Made by a program: the position numbers and the translations under genes. From Bergeyella cardium (lineage in GTDB: Bacteria > Bacteroidota > Bacteroidia > Flavobacteriales > Weeksellaceae): 64,000 bases of DNA. The stretch lies in contig NZ_QYCZ01000001.1 in NCBI RefSeq assembly GCF_003614945.1, positions 80,001 through 144,000 on the forward strand, read 5' to 3'. Under the pieces are notes generated by a model. The model was not told the origin of the DNA, searched no databases, and worked only from the letters and a program-made list of their open reading frames with translations. This document shows positions 54,485 through 62,703 of this stretch, one piece after another (the first letter of the stretch is position 1; every line of letters starts with the position of its first letter).

Positions 54485-56881
54485 CTAATGAGAGCGCCAC
54501 CTGCGATATGCTGCGGCGTGGGAGGCGAGGGCAGTAAAGGAAACTACAGTAATGGAGCTTATGGGCATTAGAATGGCAGCAATGAGAGGGGAGAGGTTGC
54601 CAGAAACAGCAAAGCCAAGCCCTATAATATTATAGAGAAAACTGATGACGAACATTGCTTTGATGATGTTCATCGCGTCTTTGGTCAGGGTGATGTAGTT
54701 TCTTAGGTGTGGGAGAACCTGCCCGCTCATAATAACATCGGAGGAGGGGGTAAAGGCATTGGTATCATCGGCTATAGCGATTCCTACGCTGCTTTGTTTT
54801 AGGGCTCCTGCATCGTTTAGCCCATCGCCCAGCATTGCGACTTTGCGCCCTTGCTCTTGCAGCTGTTGGATGAAGCTGAGCTTGTCCTCAGGGCTTTGAT
54901 TAAAGGATAATCCAGAGATATTCGGTGCTTTCTCGCGAAGGGTTTGCTCTTCGGAGGCATTATCACCGCTGAGGATATAGATTTTGTAGTCTTTTAGGTC
55001 TGAAAACATCTGTGAAATCCCTTTTCTGTATTCGTTTTTAAAGAGGTATTTGCCGAGAAATTCATTATCTCTTCGGATATAGACGGCGGTTTCTATTTCG
55101 GAGGCGGTTTCTCCTATGAATTGAGCAGAGCCGATGAGGTATTGATGGCTTCGTATAGTGGCAGAATAGCCTTTTCCAGAGGTTTCCTGGTAGTTCTCCA
55201 CAGGGAAATATTCATCGGGGATATTCAGAAACTCATAGAGTGATTTGGAAAGCGGATGGTTGGAGTTCTTTAATAGGGTTTTGATATTTTGAGCATCAAA
55301 TTCCGAGAGGGCTTTGCCTTTGTACTCTATCTGAGATTTCTTAGTCTGGGTAATGGTTCCTGTTTTATCAAAAACGAGGGTATCTATCTTTGAGAGTTTT
55401 TCTATGGTCAATGTATCTTTTACATAGAATTTATGCCGCCCGAGTATTCTCATTATATGCCCCAAAGTAAAGGGTGCCGACAGGGCTAAGGCACACGGAC
55501 AGGCGATGATGAGAATGGCGGAAACTACTTGGAACATCTTCTCGAAATCTACTTGGCTCCAATAGACTCCTGCAATGAGCGTAATGGCGAGGATAACGAA
55601 GGTGAAGTACTTGCTTACGCGGTTGGTGAGGTTATCCAATCCCGTTTCTGCTTTCTTGAAAGCTTCTTTGTTCCAAAGCTGAGTCAGGTAGCTCTGATCT
55701 ACGCTTTTTATCACTTCAAGTTCGAGGATGGAGCCGATTTGTTTTCCTCCAGCAAAGATTTTATCTCCTGCCTTTTTAGGAATGGTGGCGCTCTCTCCCG
55801 TGATGAAGGAGTTGTCTATATTCCCTTCGCCCTGTATCAGTATAGAATCTACTGGGATAATCTCTTGGTTTCTCACCATAATCCTGTCGCCTACCTTCAG
55901 TTGAGAGAGGAGGATGTTTTCCTGCTTGCCCCCAGCTTCTATTTTGGTAACGGCAATGGGGTAGAAGGATTTATAATCCCTGTCGTAGGAGAGGGAAGAG
56001 TAGGTGCGCTTCTGGAAAATCTTTCCAAGGAGCATAAAGAACAGCAGTCCGCAAAGGGTATCAAAGTAGCCAGGACCAAAGTCTGTAAGCATCTCATAGA
56101 TACTCCTGCCGTAGAGCACCAGAATGCCGAGTACGATAGGTACATCGATATTGACGATTTTGTTTTTTAGCCCGAAGTAGGCAGATTTAAAGTAATCTGA
56201 AGCAGAATAAAACACTACGGGAGTGGAGAGCAGGAAGACCATCCATCGGAACAGGTGTTTGTAGCTGTCCATCCAAAGGTCATTGGTACCTAAAATCTCT
56301 TGTGCGTATTCTGGGAAGCTGAAAAACATTCCATTCCCGAAAGCGAAGCCTGCTATGGCAAATTTTATCAGCAGGGATTTATCCAAGGATTCCTCCTTTT
56401 TGTCGGCTGTTTCTAGGTTGATGGCAGGCTTATACCCAAGGTTGGTAAGGAACTTTGCGAGCTCGCTTAGTTTGAGTTCATTGTGATTAAAAGATACTTG
56501 AAGGTTCTTCCTCGTGAAATTAACTTGCGAGTACTTGATATGAGGGTTCAGGCTACTCAAGCTCTCTAAAAGCCAGATGCAGGAGGAGCAATGGATAACG
56601 GGAATCTTAAAGGTAACGAGTGTAGTCTCCCCCTCAGAGAAGTCGGTTACTTTGCTGAATATTTCTGGGGTATCGAGGTAGTCAAACTGCGAGAGATTGT
56701 CATCTGGTCGTATTCCCGACTGTTTGTTCAGGGTATAGAAGTTCTCTAAATGGTTTAGGTTTAAGATTTCGTAGACGGATTTGCAACCATTGCAACAAAA
56801 GGCTTTCTCATCGAAGAAGATTTTTTCTTTATCAATCTCCTGTCCGCAGTGGTAGCAGTGCTGTTGTGAGGTCTCGCCCAT
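54485..56881 (-). CDS. ccoI: Copper-translocating P-type ATPase, CcoI/FixI type
   Basis: Supplies copper for cbb3-type cytochrome oxidase assembly. 798 residues. N-terminal Cys cluster (C9, C12, C29, C30, C33: CYHCG..CCNGCKSVYEIL), then an HMA domain with CSSCIW (C98, C101; Trp after the second Cys is typical of CcoI), eight membrane helices, the ion site CPCALALS, phosphorylation site DKTGTIT, and GDGLNDAGAL in the hinge. ccoS and ccoNOP, usually just downstream in Flavobacteriia, are not there; the repeat array follows instead. It starts 3 bases after the GH3 stop. Confidence 0.93.
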   Translation of the reverse strand: MGETSQQHCYHCGQEIDKEKIFFDEKAFCCNGCKSVYEILNLNHLENFYTLNKQSGIRPDDNLSQFDYLDTPEIFSKVTDFSEGETTLVTFKIPVIHCSSCIWLLESLSSLNPHIKYSQVNFTRKNLQVSFNHNELKLSELAKFLTNLGYKPAINLETADKKEESLDKSLLIKFAIAGFAFGNGMFFSFPEYAQEILGTNDLWMDSYKHLFRWMVFLLSTPVVFYSASDYFKSAYFGLKNKIVNIDVPIVLGILVLYGRSIYEMLTDFGPGYFDTLCGLLFFMLLGKIFQKRTYSSLSYDRDYKSFYPIAVTKIEAGGKQENILLSQLKVGDRIMVRNQEIIPVDSILIQGEGNIDNSFITGESATIPKKAGDKIFAGGKQIGSILELEVIKSVDQSYLTQLWNKEAFKKAETGLDNLTNRVSKYFTFVILAITLIAGVYWSQVDFEKMFQVVSAILIIACPCALALSAPFTLGHIMRILGRHKFYVKDTLTIEKLSKIDTLVFDKTGTITQTKKSQIEYKGKALSEFDAQNIKTLLKNSNHPLSKSLYEFLNIPDEYFPVENYQETSGKGYSATIRSHQYLIGSAQFIGETASEIETAVYIRRDNEFLGKYLFKNEYRKGISQMFSDLKDYKIYILSGDNASEEQTLREKAPNISGLSFNQSPEDKLSFIQQLQEQGRKVAMLGDGLNDAGALKQSSVGIAIADDTNAFTPSSDVIMSGQVLPHLRNYITLTKDAMNIIKAMFVISFLYNIIGLGFAVSGNLSPLIAAILMPISSITVVSFTALASHAAAYRRWRSH

Positions 56882-56884
56882 AGG

Positions 56885-58399
56885 TTATCGGTTCATTTCA
56901 AGGAGGGGTTCTATGTATTCTCTTTCATTGCTGAGGCGTGGTACTTTGTTTTGCCCCCCGAGCTTGTTTCGGGAAGACATCCACTCGAAGAAGAGGTTGG
57001 GCTTGGCTTTATGAATAATGGGTTCCCTTAGGGTCATATTATTGTATCGCTTCGCTTCGTAGTCGGAGTTGAGGTCTTTTAATGCAGAATCAAATTCTTG
57101 CTTAAAGGCATTGAAGTCTTCAGGCTCATCATTAAACTCAAAAATCCATTCGTGGGCACCTTTGGAGTTTCCTTCCATAAAGACGGGAGCACCTGTATAG
57201 TCCTTCACACTGGAATGGGTCTTCTTGCAGGCGATTTCTATGGCGGTTTCTACATTATCAATCATCAGCTCCTCACCGAATACATTGATGTGATGCTTAG
57301 TCCTGCCAGAGATTTTTATTCGGTAAGGCTCGGTAGAGGTGAAATAAACCGTATCTCCGATGAGGTATCTCCACAGCCCACCATTGGTAGTGATGAGCAT
57401 TGCGTAATTTATCCCTTTTTCTACTTCTCCTATGGTATAGGTTCTTGGGTTTGCTTTCCCGAAGTCTTCCATTTTTATAAATTCATAGAAGATTCCATAG
57501 TCTAGCATAAGGAGGAGCTCATCTGAGCCGTGCCTGTCCTGTATCCCAAAGAAGCCTTCGGAGGCATTGTATATCTCGTAGTAGTTAATCTCTCTCCCGA
57601 TAATCTGCTTATATTGTTCTCGGTAGGGCTTGAAGCTAATCCCTCCGTGGAAGAATACTTCAAGGTTTTGCCATAACTCCCCGATATTTTCTTTGCCAGA
57701 TTCCTCTAATACCCTTTGCAGGAGAACCATCATCCAGCTCGGTACGCCAGAGAGACTACCTACATCAGCGGTGAGTACTTCGGAGACTATGGCTTTCATC
57801 TTGGTTTCCCATTCGGACATTAGGGAGACTTTCTTGCTCGGTACAGTGGTGATTTCTACCCAAAATGGGAGGTTGTCTATCAGGATGGCAGAGAGGTCTC
57901 CGTACTTGGTGTCAAAGTTTTCATACATCTCGGAGCTGCCGCCAAGTCTCAGGTTTTTGTTGGAGAATAATTGATTCTCTGGGTGGTTATTAGCGTAGAT
58001 AGATACGAGGTCTTTCCCCGCTTTATAGTGGCAGTCGTTAAGGCTTTCTTCCGTAATGGGGATGAATTTACTCTTAGCGTTTGTAGTGCCAGATGATTTT
58101 GCAAACCAGCGAATGCCTCCTTGCCAGATAACATCTTTCTCTCCCTGCCTTGCCCGCTCTATATAGGGCTCAAAGTCTTCGTAGCTTACGATGGGCACTT
58201 GCTTCTGGAAGTCGCTGATGGAATTAATATCCTTAAACCCGAATTCCCTGCCATAAACTGTGTCTTTGGCTTTTAGTAATTGCAGGAATAATACAGCTTC
58301 CTGAGTCTGTACGGGCTCTTTGATAAACTGCTCAATCTGGTCTATTCTCTTTTTGATAAACCAGTTTACTACTGAATTAAAAAGTGTTTTGGCTGGCAT
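56885..58399 (-). CDS. GH3 family protein (acyl-amido synthetase-like)
   Basis: 504 residues from ATG 58399 (MPAKTLFNSVVNWFIKKRID), the N-terminus usual for bacterial GH3 homologues. Members are adenylate-forming enzymes related to plant GH3 proteins, which join acyl acids to amino acids; the bacterial substrate is unknown. Seen: FAKSSGTTNAKSKFIPITEE (phosphate-binding loop, about residues 83-102), YNASEGFFGIQD, GLWRYLIGDTVYF and GRTKHHINVFGEELM. A longer frame to 58474 exists, but a TACCTTTG -7 box at 58404-58411 makes the shorter start better. ccoI follows after 3 bases. Confidence 0.85.
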   Translation of the reverse strand: MPAKTLFNSVVNWFIKKRIDQIEQFIKEPVQTQEAVLFLQLLKAKDTVYGREFGFKDINSISDFQKQVPIVSYEDFEPYIERARQGEKDVIWQGGIRWFAKSSGTTNAKSKFIPITEESLNDCHYKAGKDLVSIYANNHPENQLFSNKNLRLGGSSEMYENFDTKYGDLSAILIDNLPFWVEITTVPSKKVSLMSEWETKMKAIVSEVLTADVGSLSGVPSWMMVLLQRVLEESGKENIGELWQNLEVFFHGGISFKPYREQYKQIIGREINYYEIYNASEGFFGIQDRHGSDELLLMLDYGIFYEFIKMEDFGKANPRTYTIGEVEKGINYAMLITTNGGLWRYLIGDTVYFTSTEPYRIKISGRTKHHINVFGEELMIDNVETAIEIACKKTHSSVKDYTGAPVFMEGNSKGAHEWIFEFNDEPEDFNAFKQEFDSALKDLNSDYEAKRYNNMTLREPIIHKAKPNLFFEWMSSRNKLGGQNKVPRLSNEREYIEPLLEMNR

Positions 58400-58403
58400 A
58401 GGA

Positions 58404-58411
58404 CAAAGGTA
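58404..58411 (-). promoter_or_regulatory. -7 element very close to the GH3 start
   Basis: Minus strand TACCTTTG, perfect TAnnTTTG, ending only 4 bases before the ATG at 58399. Transcription would then begin at or next to the start codon. Confidence 0.45.
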
Positions 58412-58569
58412 ATAATTTTTTGTAGAAAGCCTCTTTTTGTGTGGGATAATGGTCAATCTGTCATTATCTGTCATCTCAATTGCGAATAAAGTCTTAAATA
58501 TGCCATTAGCCTTGTTAAACTTTGGTTAAAGTGGTAACATTTTTCAATGATGCTTTACTTATTTAGCAT

Positions 58570-58577
58570 TAAATTTG
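58570..58577 (+). promoter_or_regulatory. -7 element of htrA-like gene
   Basis: TAAATTTG, matching TAnnTTTG, 49 bases upstream of the ATG at 58627. No TTG at the canonical -33 distance. Confidence 0.5.
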
Positions 58578-58626
58578 TGGGGTAATTAAATGAATAAAGT
58601 AGATTAAAGTATAATATTAAAAACAG

Positions 58627-60168
58627 ATGAATATGAATAAAACAGTAAAATCAATTCTATCCTACGCAGTGGTAGGAGTAGTTTCAGGAGCTACTACTTT
58701 TGGAGCTATTAAGGCTTTTGATAATGGGAATTCAGATAATGATTACTCTTACTTCGCACCGAAGGATAATAGCGGAGCACAGTTTGTGGGTATGAATAGT
58801 GCTGCAGTGGCAGATGACTTTGTAAAGGCAGCCAAAACTACCGTACCAGCAGTTGTAACCATTAAGAATTATAAGAGCAGAGTTTCTGGCAGAGTACAGA
58901 ATCAGGATTTGTTTGATTTCTTCTTTGGAGACCCGTTTGGGAATAATAACAGTAGGCAGAGACAGCAGCAGCAAGCACCAGACAATATGCCTTCGGGTAT
59001 GGGCTCTGGGGTTATTATCTCTCCTGATGGATACATCATCTCAAATAACCATGTGGTAGCAGGAGCTAATAAACTGGAAGTAGTCCTTAGCAATAAGAAA
59101 TCCTATATCGCAACCCTTGTGGGCACAGACCCAAATACAGACATCTCCCTCTTGAAGATTGAAGAGAAAGGTCTTCCCTACCTGAATTTTGCCAATTCAG
59201 ATGCTGTGGAAGTTGGGCAGTGGGTGCTTGCTGTGGGTAATCCACTAGGGCTAAACTCTACCGTTACCGCGGGGATTATCTCTGCAAAGGGTAGAGGTAT
59301 TGGTCTCTTAGGTTCTAACGGAGAGGCGTCCAATCCTATTGAAAACTTCCTGCAGACCGATGCTGCTATTAACCCAGGCAACTCGGGAGGTGCGCTGGTA
59401 AATGCCAATGGTGACCTTATCGGGATTAATTCAGCGATTTCTTCAACCAACGGATACTATCAAGGTTATGGCTTTGCAGTGCCTTCTAACCTTGCAAGGA
59501 AGATTGTGGAAGATATCAAGAAGTTTGGAATTGTTCAGAGAGGCTTTCTCGGCGTTGGTGTTATAGACCTTTCTGATGAGCAGCAAATCGCTGCATATAA
59601 CAGACAGGAGAAGACCAATATAAAATCAGGTTCTGGTGTGTATATACGAAGCGTTTCCTCTAAGAGTGGAGCAGAAGATGCAGGCTTAAAAATTGGCGAT
59701 GTCATCAAAAAGATTGATAATTCCAATATCCTTGGCTACTCAGACCTTTCTGGAGCTGTTGGTAGCAAGAGACCAGGTGATAAAGTTCAAGTAACTTTTG
59801 TAAGAAATGGTAAGGAAACTACCGTAACCGTAACTCTGAAAGACCAGAAAGGAGGGACTTCCACAAGGAGAAAGGCAGACCTCAGCGTAACTGAGAAAAT
59901 TGGTGCCGAGTTTGAGCCCCTTAGCGAGAGATTCAAAACTGCGTATGGGCTCAACTCAGGAGTAGTTGCCAAGAATGTAACCCAAGGTGGAGAGATGGCA
60001 AAGATAGGTGTGGTAGATGACTATATCATTATAGAGATTAATGGCAAGCCCGTAAGTTCTCAGAAAGATGTAGAGAAAATCCTCGATAAGCATACGGGTA
60101 ATGTACAGGTGAAGTTCGTAGATGACTACGGGCGTATCTACACCAAAGGCTTTAAAATGCCAAACTAA
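58627..60168 (+). CDS. HtrA/DegP-type periplasmic serine protease
   Basis: Periplasmic protease/chaperone that handles misfolded envelope proteins. 513 residues: N-terminal membrane anchor or signal (about 6-28), trypsin-like domain with H142 (ISNNHVV), D172 (NTDISLLKI) and S253 (NPGNSGGALV), then two PDZ domains (about 295-400 and 415-510; RGFLGVGVIDLSD starts the first). The second ATG at 58633 is an alternative start. The cleavage site after the anchor is not clear. Monocistronic with a large hairpin downstream. Confidence 0.94.
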   Translation: MNMNKTVKSILSYAVVGVVSGATTFGAIKAFDNGNSDNDYSYFAPKDNSGAQFVGMNSAAVADDFVKAAKTTVPAVVTIKNYKSRVSGRVQNQDLFDFFFGDPFGNNNSRQRQQQQAPDNMPSGMGSGVIISPDGYIISNNHVVAGANKLEVVLSNKKSYIATLVGTDPNTDISLLKIEEKGLPYLNFANSDAVEVGQWVLAVGNPLGLNSTVTAGIISAKGRGIGLLGSNGEASNPIENFLQTDAAINPGNSGGALVNANGDLIGINSAISSTNGYYQGYGFAVPSNLARKIVEDIKKFGIVQRGFLGVGVIDLSDEQQIAAYNRQEKTNIKSGSGVYIRSVSSKSGAEDAGLKIGDVIKKIDNSNILGYSDLSGAVGSKRPGDKVQVTFVRNGKETTVTVTLKDQKGGTSTRRKADLSVTEKIGAEFEPLSERFKTAYGLNSGVVAKNVTQGGEMAKIGVVDDYIIIEINGKPVSSQKDVEKILDKHTGNVQVKFVDDYGRIYTKGFKMPN

Positions 60169-60188
60169 AACAAGAGTATCATAAACCA

Positions 60189-60240
60189 AACAAACTGTTT
60201 CAGCATCTTTAGAGAGAAAGATAAGCTGAAACAGTTTGTT
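60189..60240 (+). terminator. Long hairpin downstream of htrA-like gene
   Basis: AACAAACTGTTTCAGC (60189-60204) is the perfect complement of GCTGAAACAGTTTGTT (60225-60240), extended inward by ATCTTT/AAAGAT (60205-60210 / 60217-60222) with a 2-base bulge. It lacks a T-run, so termination is likely but not certain; it may instead protect the 3' end. Confidence 0.6.
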
Positions 60241-60262
60241 ATTAGCTTCAAAAACCATAGAA

Positions 60263-60598
60263 ATGAATATAGAAGAATTCCGAGATTTCTGTCTTTCTCT
60301 ACCCCTCGCAACCGAAGATATGCCTTTTGGAGATGGGGTTCTTACCTTCCGCATACACAAGAAAATCTTTGCACTGGTCTCGCTTGCAGGGGCACCTACA
60401 AAAGTAAATCTCAAATGCGACCCTCAAAGAGCTCTTGAGCTCCGAGAAACCTACCCTGAAATAACGCCAGGCTACCATATGAATAAAAAACACTGGAATA
60501 CCCTTCTTATAGAAAGCCTCTCCCAAGACCTTGTAAAAGAATTAATCCTACATTCTTATCACCTTGTAGGTGGCACCCACTGCGTGGGGAGCACTTAG
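60263..60598 (+). CDS. MmcQ/YjbR family protein
   Basis: 111 residues from ATG 60263 (MNIEEFRDFCLSLPLATEDM), a typical MmcQ/YjbR N-terminus; PFGDGVLTFRIHKKIFALV and PGYHMNKKHWNTLL follow. The fold resembles CyaY and a DNA-binding role has been suggested for YjbR; the true function is unknown. An upstream ATG at 60236 would start inside the hairpin and is less likely. Confidence 0.88.
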   Translation: MNIEEFRDFCLSLPLATEDMPFGDGVLTFRIHKKIFALVSLAGAPTKVNLKCDPQRALELRETYPEITPGYHMNKKHWNTLLIESLSQDLVKELILHSYHLVGGTHCVGST

Positions 60599-60599
60599 C

Positions 60600-60716
60600 C
60601 CGTAGCCAGTCGGGCACTTACCACAAACTAACCACCCATAGCTAGTAGCTAAAAGCCAATAGCCAGAAGCTAATTGCCGCCTACTGCCTACTGCCTAAAG
60701 CTTACGGCTAAATGAT
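60600..60716. repeat. Intergenic repeat-rich stretch
   Basis: Rich in AGCTAGTAGCTAAAAGCC-like words, then CCTACTGCCTACTGCCTAAA. Shares GCTAATTGC and AATAGCCAG with 19347-19381 and ACTGCCTAAAGC with 54212-54223. No reading frame. Confidence 0.5.
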
Positions 60717-60724
60717 TATCTTTG
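60717..60724 (+). promoter_or_regulatory. -7 element of the ACC-deaminase-like gene
   Basis: TATCTTTG, perfect TAnnTTTG, 15 bases before the ATG at 60740. It overlaps an in-frame TTG at 60722, which is therefore not the start. Confidence 0.6.
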
Positions 60725-60739
60725 CTCAACTATTTTTCT

Positions 60740-61645
60740 ATGCAGCACCTGAGTTTTAAAATTCCGATTCTAAGAATCCCTTATTCTAGCAGGGTAGAGC
60801 TTTATATCAAGCGAGAGGACCTTACGCACCCAGAGATTTCGGGTAATAAATACTGGAAACTTTTTTATAATATCCGAAAGTATAGGGAGAGGCAGGTTGC
60901 AGAGCCTTTGCTCGTAACCTTTGGTGGGGCTTTTTCCAATCATATTGCGGCTACGGCGGCTGTGGGGCGAGAGATGGGTATGAAGACTTTGGGGATTATT
61001 CGTGGCGATGAGCTTATAAATAAATGGCAGACGAACCCCACCCTTGCCAAAGCCTTTGAGGATGGGATGCGCTTTGAGTTCGTAACCCGAGAGGCGTACC
61101 GAGACAAGCAGAAGCTCTCGGAAGTCTTCCAGAAGAAGTTCCCCGATGCCCTCATCATCCCTGAAGGGGGCTCTAGCAGCCTTGCCGTAGAGGGAGTGCA
61201 GTTTATGCTCGATGAGCGCACAAAAGAATTTGATTATCTTTGCACGGCTGTGGGAACAGGGGGCACGCTCGCAGGACTTTCCAAATTTGCAGAGGCACAT
61301 CAGACGGCATTAGGCTTTAAAGCTGTGAACGATGATACCGAGCCCCGTATTGCAAACTGGTCGGGCAGGAATAATTTTCAAGTATTTGATGCCTCAGGCA
61401 GAGGATATGGAAAGGTTACTGATGAGCTTATCTCTTTCATTAATGATTTTTCGCAGAGGTTTGGCGTACAGCTTGACCCTTGCTATACAGGCAAAATGAT
61501 GAAGATGCTCACCGAGAAGATAGATGAGGGCTTCTTCCCCGAAGGGGCGAAGATATTGGCATTTCATACTGGTGGCTTGCAAGGAATAGATGGGATGAAT
61601 GAGCAACGAGCCCAAAAAGGAAAACCCATTATTATAAAAATATAA
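60740..61645 (+). CDS. ACC deaminase / D-cysteine desulfhydrase family PLP enzyme
   Basis: 301 residues, fold type II PLP enzyme. ISGNKYWK holds the PLP lysine (K37); FGGAFSNHIAATAAVGREMG (about 75-94) is the phosphate/substrate region; AVGTGGTLAGL binds phosphate. The family includes 1-aminocyclopropane-1-carboxylate deaminase and D-cysteine desulfhydrase, and the two cannot be told apart here. Start at ATG 60740 (MQHLSFKIPIL). The glucosaminidase gene follows after 3 bases. Confidence 0.88.
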   Translation: MQHLSFKIPILRIPYSSRVELYIKREDLTHPEISGNKYWKLFYNIRKYRERQVAEPLLVTFGGAFSNHIAATAAVGREMGMKTLGIIRGDELINKWQTNPTLAKAFEDGMRFEFVTREAYRDKQKLSEVFQKKFPDALIIPEGGSSSLAVEGVQFMLDERTKEFDYLCTAVGTGGTLAGLSKFAEAHQTALGFKAVNDDTEPRIANWSGRNNFQVFDASGRGYGKVTDELISFINDFSQRFGVQLDPCYTGKMMKMLTEKIDEGFFPEGAKILAFHTGGLQGIDGMNEQRAQKGKPIIIKI

Positions 61646-61648
61646 ATT

Positions 61649-62677
61649 ATGAAAAGACTCTTTCTTTTAGTATCATTTTTTGTTTTATCTAAAACCTTTG
61701 GGCAGACTTGGACTACCGAAGAGCAGTACATACAGCAGTTTGCCAAATATGCCGTGGAGGAAATGGAGAAGTACAAAATCCCCGCATCTATTACCCTCGC
61801 TCAAGGGTTGCTGGAAACAGGCGGAGGGCAGAGCCGGCTGGCAAGAGAAGGGAACAATCACTTTGGGATAAAATGCAAAGCTGAATGGACGGGCAGAAGT
61901 ATGAAACATACAGATGATGCACCTAATGAATGCTTCAGAGTCTATGATAGCCCGCGGGATTCATACGAAGACCACTCGAAATTTCTCGCATTTAGGAAGC
62001 ATTATCAGAATCTCTTTAAGCTCGACCCAAAAGACTATAAAGCTTGGGCTCACGGTCTGAAAAGAGCAGGCTATGCTACCAACCCGAGATATGCCTACAT
62101 CCTCATCAGTAAAATTGAAAAGCATAAGCTCTACGAGTTTGATAATATCGCTGCAAAAGAAGTGAAATATACCCTTCAAAAGCTTTATCCAAATGTTGAT
62201 TATAAGGAAGAAGCTATTGCAGAGGCTACGCCAAAAACCAATACACCACCGAAGAAGGAAATCAATCCTTTTAATTCTTCACCCATTGCAGCTTCTCAGC
62301 CATCTATAAAGAAAGAGAAAACCGCAGACAGGGATCTTCTTGCTACAATTTCAGTAAAGAATCATCCTAATGGTGACAGGAAATACATCATCATCCCTGA
62401 AGATACAACGCTGGATTTTATCTCTGAGAAGTTTGGACTAAGAAAAGCAAGGCTTATTAAATATAATGAACTCGGCACAGACCTCCTTAGAAAGAATGAT
62501 ATTATCTTCCTTGAGAGTAAAGCAGGCTCGGGGAATATTAAAACCTATAAATCCAAGGGGGAAACAATGCATCAGATAGCGCAGAAGTTTGCCATTAAAC
62601 TGAAAAAACTTTACAGAAAGAATGATATGGAGTACGGTTCTCAGCCCAAATACGGTCAGATTATCAAACTGAAATAA
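61649..62677 (+). CDS. Exported glucosaminidase with LysM domain
   Basis: 342 residues: signal peptide (1-18, TFGQ), GH73 endo-beta-N-acetylglucosaminidase domain (about 24-165; catalytic E56 in AQGLLETGGG, NNHFGIKC, AWAHGLKRAGYATNPRYAYI), a Pro/Lys/Ser-rich linker, and two LysM-like segments for peptidoglycan binding, the last one (YKSKGETMHQIAQKFAIKLK) at the C-terminus. It should cut peptidoglycan during growth or division. 26 bases upstream of hemL. Confidence 0.92.
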   Translation: MKRLFLLVSFFVLSKTFGQTWTTEEQYIQQFAKYAVEEMEKYKIPASITLAQGLLETGGGQSRLAREGNNHFGIKCKAEWTGRSMKHTDDAPNECFRVYDSPRDSYEDHSKFLAFRKHYQNLFKLDPKDYKAWAHGLKRAGYATNPRYAYILISKIEKHKLYEFDNIAAKEVKYTLQKLYPNVDYKEEAIAEATPKTNTPPKKEINPFNSSPIAASQPSIKKEKTADRDLLATISVKNHPNGDRKYIIIPEDTTLDFISEKFGLRKARLIKYNELGTDLLRKNDIIFLESKAGSGNIKTYKSKGETMHQIAQKFAIKLKKLYRKNDMEYGSQPKYGQIIKLK

Positions 62678-62703
62678 ACTTATAGATTTTTAAATTCATC
62701 ATT

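Noticed and set aside
54279-54500. 73-codon minus-strand frame through the GC-rich repeats
   Set aside because: Its sequence is just the 23-bp repeat read in rotating frames (SLSRARVTRSLG-like words). It overlaps the ccoI end and has no start signal.
55529-56170. 213-codon plus-strand frame opposite ccoI
   Set aside because: Shadow of the ATPase; no promoter and no recognisable family.
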